In this document: one piece after another, positions 18,979 through 31,127 of the stretch
Layout: each line of letters begins with the position of its first letter
How positions within the stretch are numbered: position 1 is the stretch's first letter
Assembly: GCA_029862165.1 (NCBI GenBank)
Contig: JAOTXU010000014.1
Location: 1-64,000, forward strand
Source of the DNA: Gammaproteobacteria bacterium
Lineage (GTDB): Bacteria > Pseudomonadota > Gammaproteobacteria > Steroidobacterales > JABDKV01
DNA: 64,000 bases
Direction of reading: 5' to 3'
Translations under genes and position numbers: made by a program
The notes under the pieces: model-generated
Databases searched by the model: none
What the model saw: only the letters and a program-made list of their open reading frames with translations
Told to the model about the DNA's origin: nothing

Positions 18979-19635
18979 CTAGTAGTAGTCGTAGTTGCGT
19001 GGCCGGCTGCGACGGCTTTCCAACCATTCGATCAGCGGATCCCAGGTTTCCCAGTCGGGCCAGGCAAGATATTCCGGTAATTCAAAAATTCCCAAACCGC
19101 GTGTGTAAGCGCGTATGTAGTTTTGTGCCTCACGCAGTACAGCGACGTACGGCACGCGCTGTTTCTCCAGAAATTCGTCGAGTTCTTCAAAGATCATCGT
19201 GTTTTCTTTGACACGATTAGCTACAAGTGCAATTTTTACCTGGTGACGCTCAACCTTGCCTACATGTTTGATCTCATCGACAAAACGCGACACGGCTGTC
19301 ATGTCGATGGGCGAAGGCATAACAGGAATCACAATCGTTCCGGCATGACGCACAAGATTGGTCAGTTCCGGACCATGTGAACGCGCGGGTGCATCCATTA
19401 CGACAATATCGGAAGTACGTGGCAGGCGTCGGAGACCTTCGTAGTAAGCATCAAGACCAGTAATTTTCGGACGGTCGTCCGGCCGTAACTCCAACCAATC
19501 CAGACTCGAACCTTGTGGATCGTAGTCAGCCAGCGAAACTTTTTTTCCTGTATCGGCAAAATACGCCGCGATATTTGTCGCGATCGTGCTTTTGCCGCAA
19601 CCCCCTTTTGGGTTCATCACCATGATGTGGCGCAT
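18979..19635 (-). CDS. ParA/MinD-like ATPase (no ParB adjacent)
   Basis: MVMNPKGGCGKSTIATNIAAYFA deviant Walker A. Confidence 0.85.
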   Translation of the reverse strand: MRHIMVMNPKGGCGKSTIATNIAAYFADTGKKVSLADYDPQGSSLDWLELRPDDRPKITGLDAYYEGLRRLPRTSDIVVMDAPARSHGPELTNLVRHAGTIVIPVMPSPIDMTAVSRFVDEIKHVGKVERHQVKIALVANRVKENTMIFEELDEFLEKQRVPYVAVLREAQNYIRAYTRGLGIFELPEYLAWPDWETWDPLIEWLESRRSRPRNYDYY

Positions 19636-19738
19636 TGCTACCCCTTTTTTGTGTTAACACCGCCGCCGCCGTCGATTTAACAGAATGATTATCTACATCA
19701 ACGCTATGTGGTGTCGCGCTGCAATGCAGCAATCAGGA

Positions 19739-21205
19739 TTAATCGAGCCCTAACTGCTCCCACAGGGCGTCGACGCGCGCTTTGACATCGGGGTCCATCA
19801 CGATAGGCCGGCCCCACTGCCGATCGGTCTCTCCAGGCCATTTGTTTGTGGCATCGAAGCCAATTTTTGAGCCAAGGCCCGGCCGTGGCGAGGCGAAATC
19901 GAGGTAATCAATGGGCGAGTTGTCGATCAGGATGGTGTCGCGTCGCGGATCGACCCGGGTGGTCAGCGCCCAGACCACATCGTGCCAGTTGCGCACATCT
20001 ACATCGTCGTCGGTGACAATGACAAACTTCGTATACATGAATTGACGTAAAAACGACCATACGCCCATCATTACCCGTGAGGCATGACCCGCGTATTCCT
20101 TGCGAATACTGACTACTGCCAGGCGATAGGAACAACCCTCCGGTGGCAGGTAAAAATCGACGATTTCCGGATATTGCTTGCATAGCAGCGGCACAAACAC
20201 TTCGTTGAGCGCTGCGCCGAGAACAGCAGGCTCGTCCGGCGGCCGGCCAGTATAGGTACTGTGATAAATCGGCTCCGAACGGGACGTCAAACGCTCTACT
20301 GTGAAAACCGGAAAGCGCTCGGTCTCATTGTAATAGCCGGTGTGATCGCCAAAAGGGCCCTCTAGTGCCGTCTCACCTGGATGAATCACCCCTTCAAGCA
20401 CGATTTCCGCGCTGGCCGGCAGCAATAGTTCATTACCCAGACACTCGACCACATCAGTGCGCGCACCACGCAATAATCCGGCAAAAGCGTATTCACTCAA
20501 ACGATCCGGCACGGGGGTCACGGCAGCCAGTATGGTGGCCGGATCGGCACCCAGTGCTACGGATACAGGGAAGGGCTCACCGGGCTGCGCTTCCTGGAAA
20601 TCCCGAAAATCGAGCGCGCCGCCACGTTGTGGCAACCAACGCATAATCAGCTTGTTGCGGGCGATGACCTGTTGCCGGTAGATGCCCAGATTGAGCCGCT
20701 GTCTTCGCGGCCCTTTAGTAACCGTTAATCCCCACGTGATCAAAGGCGCTGCATCGCCCGGCCAACATGTCTGCACCGGCAGGGCAGTCAAATCGACTTC
20801 ACTGCCCTCCAAGACTTTTTCCTGACAAGGCGCATCCCGTCGGTGACGCGGCTTCATGTCGAGCACCTTTCGGTAAATCGGCAGTTGTTGCCAGGCATCT
20901 TTGACGCCACCGGGCGGATCGGGCTCCTTTAACATGGCCAATAGCTCACCGACAGCACGCAAGTCGGTCAACGATTCCTTACCCATTCCCATAGCCACGC
21001 GTTCGGGAGTGCCGAAGAGATTGCCCAGCACCGGTATGGAATGACCCTTGGGATTTTCGAACAGTAAAGCAGGGCCGCCACGTCGTAACGTGCGGTCGCA
21101 AATTTCAGTCATCTCCAGATGGGGATCGATCTCGACGGCCACACGACGCAGTTCGCCGCGTGTTTCAAGTTGGTCCATGAAGTCTCTGAGATCGCGATAT
21201 TTCAT
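19739..21205 (-). CDS. ubiD: 3-octaprenyl-4-hydroxybenzoate decarboxylase
   Basis: [33 protein letters not shown]. Confidence 0.95.
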   Translation of the reverse strand: MKYRDLRDFMDQLETRGELRRVAVEIDPHLEMTEICDRTLRRGGPALLFENPKGHSIPVLGNLFGTPERVAMGMGKESLTDLRAVGELLAMLKEPDPPGGVKDAWQQLPIYRKVLDMKPRHRRDAPCQEKVLEGSEVDLTALPVQTCWPGDAAPLITWGLTVTKGPRRQRLNLGIYRQQVIARNKLIMRWLPQRGGALDFRDFQEAQPGEPFPVSVALGADPATILAAVTPVPDRLSEYAFAGLLRGARTDVVECLGNELLLPASAEIVLEGVIHPGETALEGPFGDHTGYYNETERFPVFTVERLTSRSEPIYHSTYTGRPPDEPAVLGAALNEVFVPLLCKQYPEIVDFYLPPEGCSYRLAVVSIRKEYAGHASRVMMGVWSFLRQFMYTKFVIVTDDDVDVRNWHDVVWALTTRVDPRRDTILIDNSPIDYLDFASPRPGLGSKIGFDATNKWPGETDRQWGRPIVMDPDVKARVDALWEQLGLD

Positions 21206-21250
21206 CGTGCTAAAGGCTTGGGTCCCGGCGATTCACCATACGTTTCGGTT

Positions 21251-22084
21251 ATGCTAACCGCAATGATAGTGCGTTTCACAAAGATGCATGGCGCCGGCAA
21301 CGACTTTGTGGTCATTGACGCGATGAGTCCCGAACGGCACTTCGATCCGGATGCCCTGGGCCAGAGCGGCCGCCGGCATCTGGCCGACCGCCATACCGGT
21401 ATTGGCTGCGATCAACTGCTCGTACTCAATCCACCGCGGCATGACAACGCCGATGTCTGGATCCGGATTTTCAATACCGACGGCAGCGAGGCCGCGCAAT
21501 GCGGTAACGGCATGCGCTGTATCGCGCGCTATCTCAGTGATAACTCGCCTGGCAAGACCGATTGGCGCCTCGACAGTGACGCGGGTTTGATGACGGCACA
21601 GATTGAGGCTGATAGCAGCGTCAGTGTCGACATGGGCCCGCCAGAATGGGGCGCTGATGCAACAGGTTGCACAACCCGGCCACCGGTAACAGTCGATAAC
21701 GAGACCGTTGATTTTGCCCTGGTGTCGATGGGCAACCCGCATGCCGTCATCACCGTGGACGACGCGAACACGGCACCGGTTGCCGTAATGGGGCCTGCGC
21801 TGCAACATTTTTTTGAGTCCGGCGCGAACGTCAGTTTTGCGCAAATTCTGGGGCCATCACATCTGGCACTGCGTGTCTGGGAACGCGGCGTTGGTGAGAC
21901 GTTGGCCTGTGGCTCCGGGGCCTGCGCCGCTGTTGTTGCAGCACAAAATGCCGGGATGACGGATGGTGCTGTCGCCGTCGACCTGCCTGGAGGCCAACTG
22001 ATGGTAAAGTGGCAGGGAAATGGCGAATCGGTTTGGTTGCGCGGTCCGGCGCAACGGGTTTTTGAGGGCAGATTTCAGCTATGA
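21251..22084 (+). CDS. dapF: Diaminopimelate epimerase
   Basis: FTKMHGAGNDFVVID, QCGNGMRC, ETLACGSGACA; start 21251 or 21263. Confidence 0.95.
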   Translation: MLTAMIVRFTKMHGAGNDFVVIDAMSPERHFDPDALGQSGRRHLADRHTGIGCDQLLVLNPPRHDNADVWIRIFNTDGSEAAQCGNGMRCIARYLSDNSPGKTDWRLDSDAGLMTAQIEADSSVSVDMGPPEWGADATGCTTRPPVTVDNETVDFALVSMGNPHAVITVDDANTAPVAVMGPALQHFFESGANVSFAQILGPSHLALRVWERGVGETLACGSGACAAVVAAQNAGMTDGAVAVDLPGGQLMVKWQGNGESVWLRGPAQRVFEGRFQL

Positions 22085-22797
22085 GCACTGAACGCAAACG
22101 CAGCACGGACGTGGAATTTGAGCAGGTTGGCGAAAATGACGTCGCCCGGCACTTGCGCTCACATCCGGACTTTTTTGAACGTCACCCTGGATTGCTCACC
22201 CATCTCATACTGCCGCACGACCCCGGCGACAATACCGTCTCCCTGATAGAGCGGCAGGTGGCAATTCTGCGCGAACGCAATCGCAAGCTGGATCAGAAGC
22301 TGCGTGAGCTGGTTGGCGTCGCTCGTGCAAACGATGTCCTGTCGAGAAAGATTCACAACCTGTCGATGCGTTTGATGGGTGCGACCGAAATGCCAGAGAT
22401 GTTTCTAACTATCGAATCGGTCTTGCAGGACGAGTTGGGTAGCGACCGGTCGGTGCTTGTGTTGTTCGACACCGAACCGGGTTCTGAAGACCTCTTCGCT
22501 GCTTCTTTTGTGAGACGTCTGTCACGCAAAGACCCTGGACTGGAATTATTTCAGACTTTTCTCAACGCGGGCCGCCCGCGTTGCGGTCAGATCAAGGGTG
22601 TCAAACGCGAGTTGTTATTCGGCGATGAGGGCAGCGACATCGAGTCGGCGGCATTGATTCCACTCGGTGAAAAGTCGGCGATTGGTTTTATCGCGATCGG
22701 CAGCAGTGAAGCGTCACGTTTCCATCCCGGCATGAGCACCGATTTTCTGGTGCGTTTGGGCGAACTGATCGAGCGAGGCCTTAGCTGCGCTGCTTGA
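22081..22797 (+). CDS. DUF484 family protein
   Basis: DVARHLRSHPDFFERHPGLLTHLILPH; between dapF and xerC. Confidence 0.9.
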   Translation: MSTERKRSTDVEFEQVGENDVARHLRSHPDFFERHPGLLTHLILPHDPGDNTVSLIERQVAILRERNRKLDQKLRELVGVARANDVLSRKIHNLSMRLMGATEMPEMFLTIESVLQDELGSDRSVLVLFDTEPGSEDLFAASFVRRLSRKDPGLELFQTFLNAGRPRCGQIKGVKRELLFGDEGSDIESAALIPLGEKSAIGFIAIGSSEASRFHPGMSTDFLVRLGELIERGLSCAA

Positions 22798-23714
22798 TGG
22801 ACGCCCGGCAGAATCGCTGGCCAGAAAAATTTGCCGGTCATCTTCGTAACGAAAGACGTCTTTCGTCTCACACTGTAAGTAATTACCAGCGAGACATCGC
22901 CGCGCTCGCGTCATTTTGCGATCGCATGGACATCACCGCATGGTCTGATCTCAATTCCTTTCATATCCGTCAATTTGCGGCAACCGAACATCGCCAGGGC
23001 CTGGCGCCACGCAGTATCCAGCGTCGCATGTCGGCAATCAGAACCTTCTTTAACTATCTGCTGCGCGAAGGCGAACTCAAAAACAATCCAGCAACCGATG
23101 TCAGCGCGCCACGCGGGAAAAAACGCCTGCCCGCCACGATGGACGCTGACAGCATGGCGGCAATGCTCAACTTTAAGAGCAGCGATCCCATAGCCGTGCG
23201 GGACCTGGCCATCATGGAAATGCTCTACTCCTGCGGTTTGCGCTTGGCCGAGTTGATTGACCTGGATATTCTGTCGGTCGATTTGGACGACCGAACGGTT
23301 CGTGTCACAGGCAAGGGCGACAAGACACGGGTTTTGCCCGTAGGACGTGAAGCACTCACGGCGCTTCGTGCATGGTTGCTCGTTCGTGTCCAATTTGCCG
23401 ATGAAGACGAACTTGCCCTGTTCGTGAGTAACCGTGGCAGACGCATGAGCCCTCGTTCTGTACAAAGCCGGGTCGCACATTGGGCAAAACGCCAGGGTGT
23501 TGACGTAAACGTCTACCCGCATCTGTTCCGGCATTCCTTTGCCACGCACCTGCTCGAGTCTAGTGGTGACCTGCGTGCCGTGCAGGAACTACTTGGCCAC
23601 GCCAATATCAGCACCACCCAGGTTTACACACACCTGGACTTCCAGCATCTGGCTGAAACTTACGACAAGGCACATCCTCGGGCCCACAAAAAAGGTCAAA
23701 CAAGCGACTCCTGA
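22797..23714 (+). CDS. xerC: Tyrosine recombinase
   Basis: YSCGLRLAELIDLD, HLFRHSFATHLLESSGDLRAVQELLGHANISTTQVYTHLD. Confidence 0.93.
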   Translation: MDARQNRWPEKFAGHLRNERRLSSHTVSNYQRDIAALASFCDRMDITAWSDLNSFHIRQFAATEHRQGLAPRSIQRRMSAIRTFFNYLLREGELKNNPATDVSAPRGKKRLPATMDADSMAAMLNFKSSDPIAVRDLAIMEMLYSCGLRLAELIDLDILSVDLDDRTVRVTGKGDKTRVLPVGREALTALRAWLLVRVQFADEDELALFVSNRGRRMSPRSVQSRVAHWAKRQGVDVNVYPHLFRHSFATHLLESSGDLRAVQELLGHANISTTQVYTHLDFQHLAETYDKAHPRAHKKGQTSDS

Positions 23715-23912
23715 GCAGGGTGCATTGCCTGCACCGATCCACTGATCGTTCGAGTTAAGAAGTGGCTTCGGTCGTAGCAACTGACCGACCCCGCTGACAA
23801 AATACCAGCCATTCGCCCACTTCAGATGCCCGCGAACCCGCTCCTGGAAATAGCAGCGGAGGGGCTTATTTCCCGTAGAATAGGCGGCCCGGTTCAGGAC
23901 AGAGATCAGGCT

Positions 23913-24452
23913 ATGCGGCAATTCGACGGCACCACGATTATTTCAGTCCGACGCGACGGCGTCGTGGCGGTAGGCGGCGACGGTCAGGTCACGATGGGCG
24001 AGACCATCGTGAAAGGCAACGCGCGCAAAGTGCGTTCGCTGTATGACGGTAAGGTGCTGGCGGGCTTTGCCGGTGGAACGGCCGATGCTTTCACACTGTT
24101 CGAACGCTTCGAAGCCAAGCTGGAGCAATACGGCAATCTGACGCGCGCGGCCATTGAACTAGCCAAAGACTGGCGCATGGATCGGATGCTGCGCCGGCTG
24201 GAAGCACTACTATGTGTAGCCGATGTCGAGCATTCCTTTATCATTTCAGGCAACGGCGATGTGATCGAACCCGAGGACGATCTCATGGCCGTGGGTTCGG
24301 GTGGGGCCTACGCGCGGGCTGCAGCGCGGGCGCTACTTGAAAACACGGAATTAGACGCAAGAACAGTAGTTGAGCGAGCGCTGGGTATTGCTGCGGATAT
24401 CTGTGTCTATACCAACCGCAACCTGATAATCGAAACACTAGAGTCGAAATAA
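23913..24452 (+). CDS. hslV: ATP-dependent protease subunit HslV
   Basis: [29 protein letters not shown]; precedes hslU. Confidence 0.96.
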   Translation: MRQFDGTTIISVRRDGVVAVGGDGQVTMGETIVKGNARKVRSLYDGKVLAGFAGGTADAFTLFERFEAKLEQYGNLTRAAIELAKDWRMDRMLRRLEALLCVADVEHSFIISGNGDVIEPEDDLMAVGSGGAYARAAARALLENTELDARTVVERALGIAADICVYTNRNLIIETLESK

Positions 24453-24454
24453 TA

Positions 24455-25786
24455 ATGACCGCAATGACCCCCCGCGAGATCGTCCAGGAACTGGACAAAC
24501 ACATCATCGGCCAGGATGACGCCAAGCGCGCCGTGGCGATCGCGCTCAGAAATCGCTGGCGGCGGGTACAGGTGCCCGAGCCGCTGCGCAGCGAAATCAC
24601 GCCCAAAAACATCCTGATGATCGGCCCTACCGGCGTCGGCAAGACCGAGATTTCCCGTCGGCTGGCTCGTCTGGCCCAAGCCCCGTTTATCAAGGTCGAG
24701 GCCACCAAATTCACCGAAGTGGGCTATGTTGGTCGCGAAGTGGACTCGATCGTCCGCGATCTTGCAGACATCTCCGTCAAAATGGCCCGGGAAGCCGAAA
24801 CGGCCAAGGTGCGGCACCGGGCCGCGGATGCTGCCGAGGACCGGGTGCTGGACGCCCTCCTGCCTCAGCCGAAAAGCATGGGTTTCACCCCCGACGCGCC
24901 TGCCGAGGACGGCGAGACCCGGCAAAAATTCCGCAAGATGCTGCGGGAGGGGCAGCTGGATGATCGTGAGATCGAAATCCAGGTTCAGTCGATGCCGGTC
25001 GGCGTGGAGATCATGGCACCACCGGGCATGGAAGAGATGACCAGCCAATTACAGGGAATGTTCCAAAACCTCGGTGGCGACCGTACCCGCTCACGCAAGC
25101 TGCGAGTCAAAGACGCGTTGAAATTATTGCTCGACGAAGAAGCGGCGAAAATGGTTAACGATGAGGACATCAAACTGCGTGCGATCGAGGCGGTGGAGCA
25201 ACACGGCATTGTTTTTCTCGATGAGCTCGACAAAGTCACTCGCCGTGGGGAAACCACCGGTGCGGATGTGTCACGCGAAGGAGTGCAACGTGATCTGCTG
25301 CCATTGGTCGAAGGCTGCGCGATACAAACCAAGTACGGCATCGTGCGCACCGATCATATTCTGTTCATTGCTTCCGGTGCATTCCATCTGGCCAAACCAT
25401 CCGATCTTATCCCGGAGTTGCAGGGAAGGTTTCCGATCCGGGTCGAACTGAGCGCGCTCAACACGGAAGATTTTGTGCGTATTCTGACCGAACCGGATGC
25501 ATCGCTGACCGAGCAATATGTCGCTTTGCTCGGCACTGAGGGTTTTGACCTGGACTTTGCCGTCGATGGAGTCCGGCGCATAGCCGAAGTGGCTTTCCAG
25601 GTAAACGAATCAACTGAAAATATCGGTGCCCGCCGTCTACACACGGTACTGGAGCGCTTGCTGGAGACTATTTCATTTGAAGCCGCCGATCGTGATGGGC
25701 AAAAGGTCAGCGTAAACGGCGCTTATGTCGATGAGCATCTCGGTGAACTCATGCGCAACGAGGATCTGACCCGCTACATACTCTGA
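24455..25786 (+). CDS. hslU: ATP-dependent protease ATPase subunit HslU
   Basis: [51 protein letters not shown]. Confidence 0.97.
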   Translation: MTAMTPREIVQELDKHIIGQDDAKRAVAIALRNRWRRVQVPEPLRSEITPKNILMIGPTGVGKTEISRRLARLAQAPFIKVEATKFTEVGYVGREVDSIVRDLADISVKMAREAETAKVRHRAADAAEDRVLDALLPQPKSMGFTPDAPAEDGETRQKFRKMLREGQLDDREIEIQVQSMPVGVEIMAPPGMEEMTSQLQGMFQNLGGDRTRSRKLRVKDALKLLLDEEAAKMVNDEDIKLRAIEAVEQHGIVFLDELDKVTRRGETTGADVSREGVQRDLLPLVEGCAIQTKYGIVRTDHILFIASGAFHLAKPSDLIPELQGRFPIRVELSALNTEDFVRILTEPDASLTEQYVALLGTEGFDLDFAVDGVRRIAEVAFQVNESTENIGARRLHTVLERLLETISFEAADRDGQKVSVNGAYVDEHLGELMRNEDLTRYIL

Positions 25787-26151
25787 TGAAATATCGACCG
25801 AGCGAAATTCGTCTCCGCCGCAAGGCGCGTGTATTGGAAATCAGTTTTCTCGATGGTGCGCAGTACGCGTTGTCTTTCGAATATCTTCGGGTCTATTCCC
25901 CTTCCGCCGAGGTCAAAGGCCACGGCCCGGGACAGGAAGTCCTGCAAATCGGTAAGGAGAACGTACAGATCACCGCGGTGGAACCGGTAGGCAATTATGC
26001 GGTGAGGCTGGTGTTCGACGACGGTCACAACACCGGGCTTTACACCTGGGATGTGCTGCATGATCTGGGTGCCAGTCATAACCACAAATGGCAACACTAT
26101 CTCGATCGTCTGGTAAAAGCGGGGCACACACGAACGGAGAATTACCGGTGA
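25786..26151 (+). CDS. DUF971 domain-containing protein
   Basis: Short GBBH-like N-terminal domain protein, YPSEIRL-like start and [15 protein letters not shown]. Confidence 0.85.
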   Translation: MKYRPSEIRLRRKARVLEISFLDGAQYALSFEYLRVYSPSAEVKGHGPGQEVLQIGKENVQITAVEPVGNYAVRLVFDDGHNTGLYTWDVLHDLGASHNHKWQHYLDRLVKAGHTRTENYR

Positions 26152-26891
26152 GCGGCGAAGTCGACTTCGGCTACGAAAAAGTCACGCCATCCGAAAAGGA
26201 ACAACGTGTACGCGGTGTCTTCGACTCAGTCGCCGACCGCTATGATTTGATGAACGACCTGATGTCGCTCGGCGTGCACAGGCTATGGAAACGCTTTTTT
26301 GTCGAGCAGTCAGGTGTACGTCCCGGACAGTCGGTGCTCGATCTGGCTGGTGGTACTGGAGACATCGCACAACGGATGGCCCGGCGTGTGGGCAGCGACG
26401 GTCGCGTCATAATCGCCGATATCAACGACTCCATGCTGATTGAGGGCCGCAAACGGCTCATCGATGAAGGCGTTTCGGGCAACGTGCATTACCTGCAGGT
26501 CAACGCAGAGCACCTGCCTTTTGATGACAGCGAATTTCACTGTGTCACGATTGCTTTTGGCCTGCGTAACGTAACGGACAAGAGCAAGGCGCTGGCAGAA
26601 ATGTTCCGCGTGTTGCGTTTTGGCGGTCGCGTGATGATTCTGGAGTTTTCCCACCCGACTACAACAGCACTAAAAACCGTTTACGACGCGTATTCTTTCC
26701 AGGTCTTGCCGAAGTTGGGTCAACTTGTGGCCGGCGATGCTGACAGCTACCGCTATCTGGCTGAATCGATACGCATGCACCCGGATCAGGATACATTGTT
26801 GTCCATGTTGGAAGATGCCGGTTTTGAGCGCTGTCGTTATCACAACCTGACCGGTGGCATCGTTGCCGTGCATAGTGGGTATCGCTTGTGA
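26148..26891 (+). CDS. ubiE: Ubiquinone/menaquinone biosynthesis C-methyltransferase
   Basis: [42 protein letters not shown] 26148. Confidence 0.95.
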   Translation: MSGEVDFGYEKVTPSEKEQRVRGVFDSVADRYDLMNDLMSLGVHRLWKRFFVEQSGVRPGQSVLDLAGGTGDIAQRMARRVGSDGRVIIADINDSMLIEGRKRLIDEGVSGNVHYLQVNAEHLPFDDSEFHCVTIAFGLRNVTDKSKALAEMFRVLRFGGRVMILEFSHPTTTALKTVYDAYSFQVLPKLGQLVAGDADSYRYLAESIRMHPDQDTLLSMLEDAGFERCRYHNLTGGIVAVHSGYRL

Positions 26892-27481
26892 ATCGCGATC
26901 CTCTGCTCGAGCCATTACGCAGGCTGTTAAACCGGCAAATCGAACGGTCCACACCGGCACGTAATCAAGTACAGGCGTTACAAGACCGCACACTGGCCAT
27001 TCGTTTACGTAACACCGTCCTGACGCTTTATCTAACTGTCACTGACGGTCAGCTCGAACTCAGTCGCAGCTACGACACCGACCCTGACGTCATTCTGGAT
27101 ACGACGCCCCTGGGTCTGGCGGAACTGGCGCGTGGTACGTTATCCGATGGGCGTATAGACATGACCGGTGACCCGGTGATCGCCCGGCACTTCCAGGAAC
27201 TGTTACAACATACTCATCCAGACTGGGAAGAAGAACTATCGCGTCTGGTCGGGGACGTGGCTGCACATCAGGTTGGCAATCTGTTTCGCAGCGTGCTGGC
27301 TTTCGGGCAACGGGCCGCTGATTCGATGTCACGCAACACGGCTGAGTATATCCAGGAAGAAAGCCGTGACGTTCCGGCCCGTAGCGAAATCGAAGGTTTT
27401 GGTGAGGGCGTGTCGTCGATTTCGGAGAAAGTCGAAACACTTGCTCGTCGCATCGATAAACTGATGTCGAAGTCGCCGTGA
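26888..27481 (+). CDS. ubiJ: Ubiquinone biosynthesis accessory factor UbiJ (SCP2 domain)
   Basis: SCP2-like domain between ubiE and ubiB. Confidence 0.85.
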   Translation: MNRDPLLEPLRRLLNRQIERSTPARNQVQALQDRTLAIRLRNTVLTLYLTVTDGQLELSRSYDTDPDVILDTTPLGLAELARGTLSDGRIDMTGDPVIARHFQELLQHTHPDWEEELSRLVGDVAAHQVGNLFRSVLAFGQRAADSMSRNTAEYIQEESRDVPARSEIEGFGEGVSSISEKVETLARRIDKLMSKSP

Positions 27482-29130
27482 TTGTTCGACCGCGACATCT
27501 ACTGCGACTGATCGGCATTTATCGCGTACTGGTACGCCACGATCTGGAAGAGATCGCACTGGCGACACATATGCTCGGTCCGCTGCGTTACCTGGGTTTT
27601 TTATCACCGAGTACGTGGTCGTGGCTCAAACGGGAGAAAAAACCACGCGGCGCGCGGATTCGTCGTGCGCTGGAAGACCTGGGTCCCATTTTCGTGAAGT
27701 TTGGGCAGGCGTTATCGACACGCCCGGATTTGTTGCCGGCTGATATCGCCCTGGAATTAGCCAGGCTGCAGGACGACGTTCCACCTTTCCCCGGTAGCGA
27801 GGCGATGAAGATCATCGCAACGGCCTATGGTCGCCCGGCCAGGGAAGTCTTTGCCGACTTCGACGAAAAGCCGCTGGCGTCGGCTTCTATCGCTCAGGTA
27901 CATGCGGCGACCTTACACGATGGAAAGAAAGTCGTAGTCAAAGTGTTGCGTCCAAAGGTACACGAGACTATCGATCGCGATCTTGGCGTATTACATGCCA
28001 TAGCTGCACTGGCCGAAACGTATTGGGAACAAAGCAGGCGGTTTCGCCCGGCCGATGTCGTTGATGAATACGACAAAACAATTACCGACGAACTCGATCT
28101 GCTGCGCGAAGCCGCCAACGCCGCACAACTGAGACGTAATTTTGCAGACGGCAAAAAACTCTACGTGCCGGAAGTTTACTGGGACTACTGCCGAAAAGAC
28201 GTGATGGTCATGGAACGCATCAGTGGCGTTCCCGTCAGTGATATTGAAACGCTGCGGGCCAACAACGTAGATCTGTCTGTGCTTGCCGAGTACGGTGTAG
28301 AGATATTCTTCACCCAGGTCTTTAAACACAACTTTTTCCATGCCGACATGCACCCCGGCAATATCTTTGTGGATATATCGAACCCCGCTCAACCGACTTA
28401 TATCTCTGTCGATTTCGGTATCGTCGGCACACTGACGCCACGCGATCAGCATTATCTCGCCGGCAATCTGTTGGCTTTTTTCAAGCGCGACTACAACAAA
28501 GTCGCGGCATTACACATCGAGTCCGGTTGGGTGCCCGAAAGTACGCGCGTTGATGAATTCGAGTCTGCAATACGTACCGTCAGCGAACCTATTTTCAATA
28601 AGCCGCTAAAAGAGATTTCGTTCGGACACTTTCTGGTGCGTTTGTTCCAGGTTGCACGCCGCTTCGATATGCCCGTGCAGCCACAGTTGGTCTTGCTGCA
28701 AAAAACGCTTCTGAACATCGAAGGACTGGGTCGTCAACTCTATCCGGACCTCGATCTTTGGAAGACGGCCAAACCGTTTTTGGAAAACTGGATGACCGAC
28801 CAGGCCAGCGGACGCGAGATATTCAACCGGCTACGCGAAACCTGGCCCGAACTGGGCGAGTCGCTGCAACAAGTCCCCCAGTGGGCGATCACGACACTAC
28901 AACACGCCGCCGAAGGACGACTGAAGATGCAGGTCGATACACCGGGACTGGAGAAACTTCGTGATGAAATTCAGGAAAGCTCACGCCAGCGTAACCTGCA
29001 TATCGTCGGCGGCTCACTGCTCGCGGGTGGTGCGTTGCTCGTCGGTCTGGCAGTCGGTCCCGCATGGCTGGGCTGGTTGAGCATTGTTGCCGGCCCGCTG
29101 ACCTGGGTTTATGCCATGTTAAGCCGCTAG
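27478..29130 (+). CDS. ubiB: Ubiquinone biosynthesis regulatory kinase-like protein
   Basis: LGPIFVKFGQALSTRPDLLP, KPLASASIAQVHAATL, HADMHPGNIFV. Confidence 0.95.
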   Translation: MIVRPRHLLRLIGIYRVLVRHDLEEIALATHMLGPLRYLGFLSPSTWSWLKREKKPRGARIRRALEDLGPIFVKFGQALSTRPDLLPADIALELARLQDDVPPFPGSEAMKIIATAYGRPAREVFADFDEKPLASASIAQVHAATLHDGKKVVVKVLRPKVHETIDRDLGVLHAIAALAETYWEQSRRFRPADVVDEYDKTITDELDLLREAANAAQLRRNFADGKKLYVPEVYWDYCRKDVMVMERISGVPVSDIETLRANNVDLSVLAEYGVEIFFTQVFKHNFFHADMHPGNIFVDISNPAQPTYISVDFGIVGTLTPRDQHYLAGNLLAFFKRDYNKVAALHIESGWVPESTRVDEFESAIRTVSEPIFNKPLKEISFGHFLVRLFQVARRFDMPVQPQLVLLQKTLLNIEGLGRQLYPDLDLWKTAKPFLENWMTDQASGREIFNRLRETWPELGESLQQVPQWAITTLQHAAEGRLKMQVDTPGLEKLRDEIQESSRQRNLHIVGGSLLAGGALLVGLAVGPAWLGWLSIVAGPLTWVYAMLSR

Positions 29131-29209
29131 TCATTCCCTTGACGGCGCATGCCGGCAGACTTCCCGTCTTATTTCTAAAGTCTAGAGAACTCTCAGGAAC
29201 GAGGTCGCA

Positions 29210-31006
29210 ATGTCTTTGTTAGCACAGTCTGTCATTTTCCTGGCCGCGGCAACTTTTGTCGTACCACTGTCGAAGCGCCTGGGCTTCGGGTCGGTGATCG
29301 GTTACCTGGTCGCCGGAATACTGCTCGGCCCGTGGGGCGTGGGATTGGTCTCCGATGTCGAGGCGGTGCTGCATTTCGCCGAGATCGGTGTGGTCATGCT
29401 GTTGTTTGTGATTGGCCTTGAATTACAACCCGCTCGTTTACGCGTACTGCGCCGGTCGGTCTTTGGTCTGGGTCTGGCGCAAGTGTTTATTACCGGCGGT
29501 GTGCTGACGCTGCTGGCGCAATACTGGATACAGGATTGGCCCGCCGCGGTAGTCGTCGGATTTGGCTTGTCGTTATCGAGTACCGCATTCGTACTGCAGA
29601 TGCTGGCCGAAAAGAAAGACCTGCGTAGTCTTGCTGGGCGAGCGTCGTTCGGCGTGTTGTTGTTTCAGGACCTGGCCGTAATACCGCTCATTGCGTTGGT
29701 CCCCTACCTGGCCTCCGCCGGAGCACAGGAAACGACTGACATGCCGGTATTGTTGGGGCTGGCAAAATCGGCCGCCGTGCTGGCGGTGTTTGTCGTCGGT
29801 GGCCGCTATCTGTTGCGTCCGTTGTTGCGTCTTGCGGCATCGGCACAAATGCAGGAAGTCTTTACCGCTGCGACATTATTGCTCGTGCTGGGATCCGCCG
29901 TACTGATGGAATCGCTGGGTCTGTCGATGGGTCTGGGCGCATTCCTTGCCGGCGTGCTGGTTGCAGATTCCGAATTCAGTTACCAGCTCGAAAGCGATAT
30001 CCAGCCATTCAAGGGATTGCTGCTCGGTCTGTTCTTCGTTGCTGTGGGCATGTCAGCCAACCTGGGTTTGTTGCTTACCGAACCCATAACGATAGTTGCG
30101 ATAACTTTAGGCCTGATCCTGGTCAAGACGCTGGTTCTGATCCCGGTGGGCAGACTCTACGGATTGACGAGCCGCGACAGCATCAAGCTCGGTGTCATCC
30201 TGGCGCAGGGTGGCGAGTTTGCATTTGTGTTGTTTACGCTCGCCATATCACAAGGATTGTTGGATACAGAACTCACGGGCAGACTCATACTTGCAGTCAC
30301 GCTCTCCATGGCACTAACACCTTTTCTTTACCTCGCAGGCATCAAAGCCGGTGGAGCAATGAGCGGCAAACTAAAAGACAAACGACCCTTCGATGCCGTC
30401 GCTGATACCGATCATGATGTCATCATTGCCGGTTTTGGACGTTTCGGTCAGATCGTCGCACGTATCCTCACTATGAAGCAGATACGATTCACAGCCCTGG
30501 AAAATAGCACCGAGCAGGTCGATTTCGTGCGCCGCTATGGAAGTAAGATCTACTACGGCGATGCCGCAAATATCGAACTGCTGCGCTCAGCACAGGTCGA
30601 CAAGGCCAAAGTGTTCGTATTGGCCGTCAACAATGTCGAAGTGTCGATGCGCATCGCATCCGTCGTGAAGCAGCATTTTCCGAATATTGCGATCTATGCA
30701 CGCGCGCGCAATCGGCAACATGCCTTCGCGCTTATGGACCTGGGCGTGGCCGGTCTAATCCGCGACACGCTGCTATCGAGTATCGAGTTTAGTCGCGACA
30801 TACTCGTTCGGCTGGGCGACACGCCGGAAAATGCGCAGGCTACGGCTGCATTGTTCCGCGAACACGACGAAAAGACGCTGCAAAAACAACACGCTATTCA
30901 TCATGATGAAGAAGCGCTGATTCAGTCGGCAAAGGAGGCCAATGCGCAATTGCGGCGGGTATTTGATATGGATGCCAGCGCTCTCGCTGACACGGCAGCG
31001 GGCTGA
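29210..31006 (+). CDS. CPA2-family K+/H+ antiporter with TrkA-N domain (Kef-like)
   Basis: TM antiporter domain then DHDVIIAGFGRFGQIVARIL. Confidence 0.85.
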   Translation: MSLLAQSVIFLAAATFVVPLSKRLGFGSVIGYLVAGILLGPWGVGLVSDVEAVLHFAEIGVVMLLFVIGLELQPARLRVLRRSVFGLGLAQVFITGGVLTLLAQYWIQDWPAAVVVGFGLSLSSTAFVLQMLAEKKDLRSLAGRASFGVLLFQDLAVIPLIALVPYLASAGAQETTDMPVLLGLAKSAAVLAVFVVGGRYLLRPLLRLAASAQMQEVFTAATLLLVLGSAVLMESLGLSMGLGAFLAGVLVADSEFSYQLESDIQPFKGLLLGLFFVAVGMSANLGLLLTEPITIVAITLGLILVKTLVLIPVGRLYGLTSRDSIKLGVILAQGGEFAFVLFTLAISQGLLDTELTGRLILAVTLSMALTPFLYLAGIKAGGAMSGKLKDKRPFDAVADTDHDVIIAGFGRFGQIVARILTMKQIRFTALENSTEQVDFVRRYGSKIYYGDAANIELLRSAQVDKAKVFVLAVNNVEVSMRIASVVKQHFPNIAIYARARNRQHAFALMDLGVAGLIRDTLLSSIEFSRDILVRLGDTPENAQATAALFREHDEKTLQKQHAIHHDEEALIQSAKEANAQLRRVFDMDASALADTAAG

Positions 31007-31127
31007 ATGAAGCAGGTGTTCTGACGGTCTACGTAACAAATGACCTTGCGACTATGTGTTGTCTGCTTGCAGTGAGTTCCCGATGATCAATGTTGCCAGT
31101 CGTTTCGAACACCAAACCCGATATTCA

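Noticed and set aside
23840-23912. Sigma-32 heat-shock promoter upstream of hslVU (CTGGAAA...GCTTATTT)
   Set aside because: -10 region matches poorly; too weak to claim without TSS data
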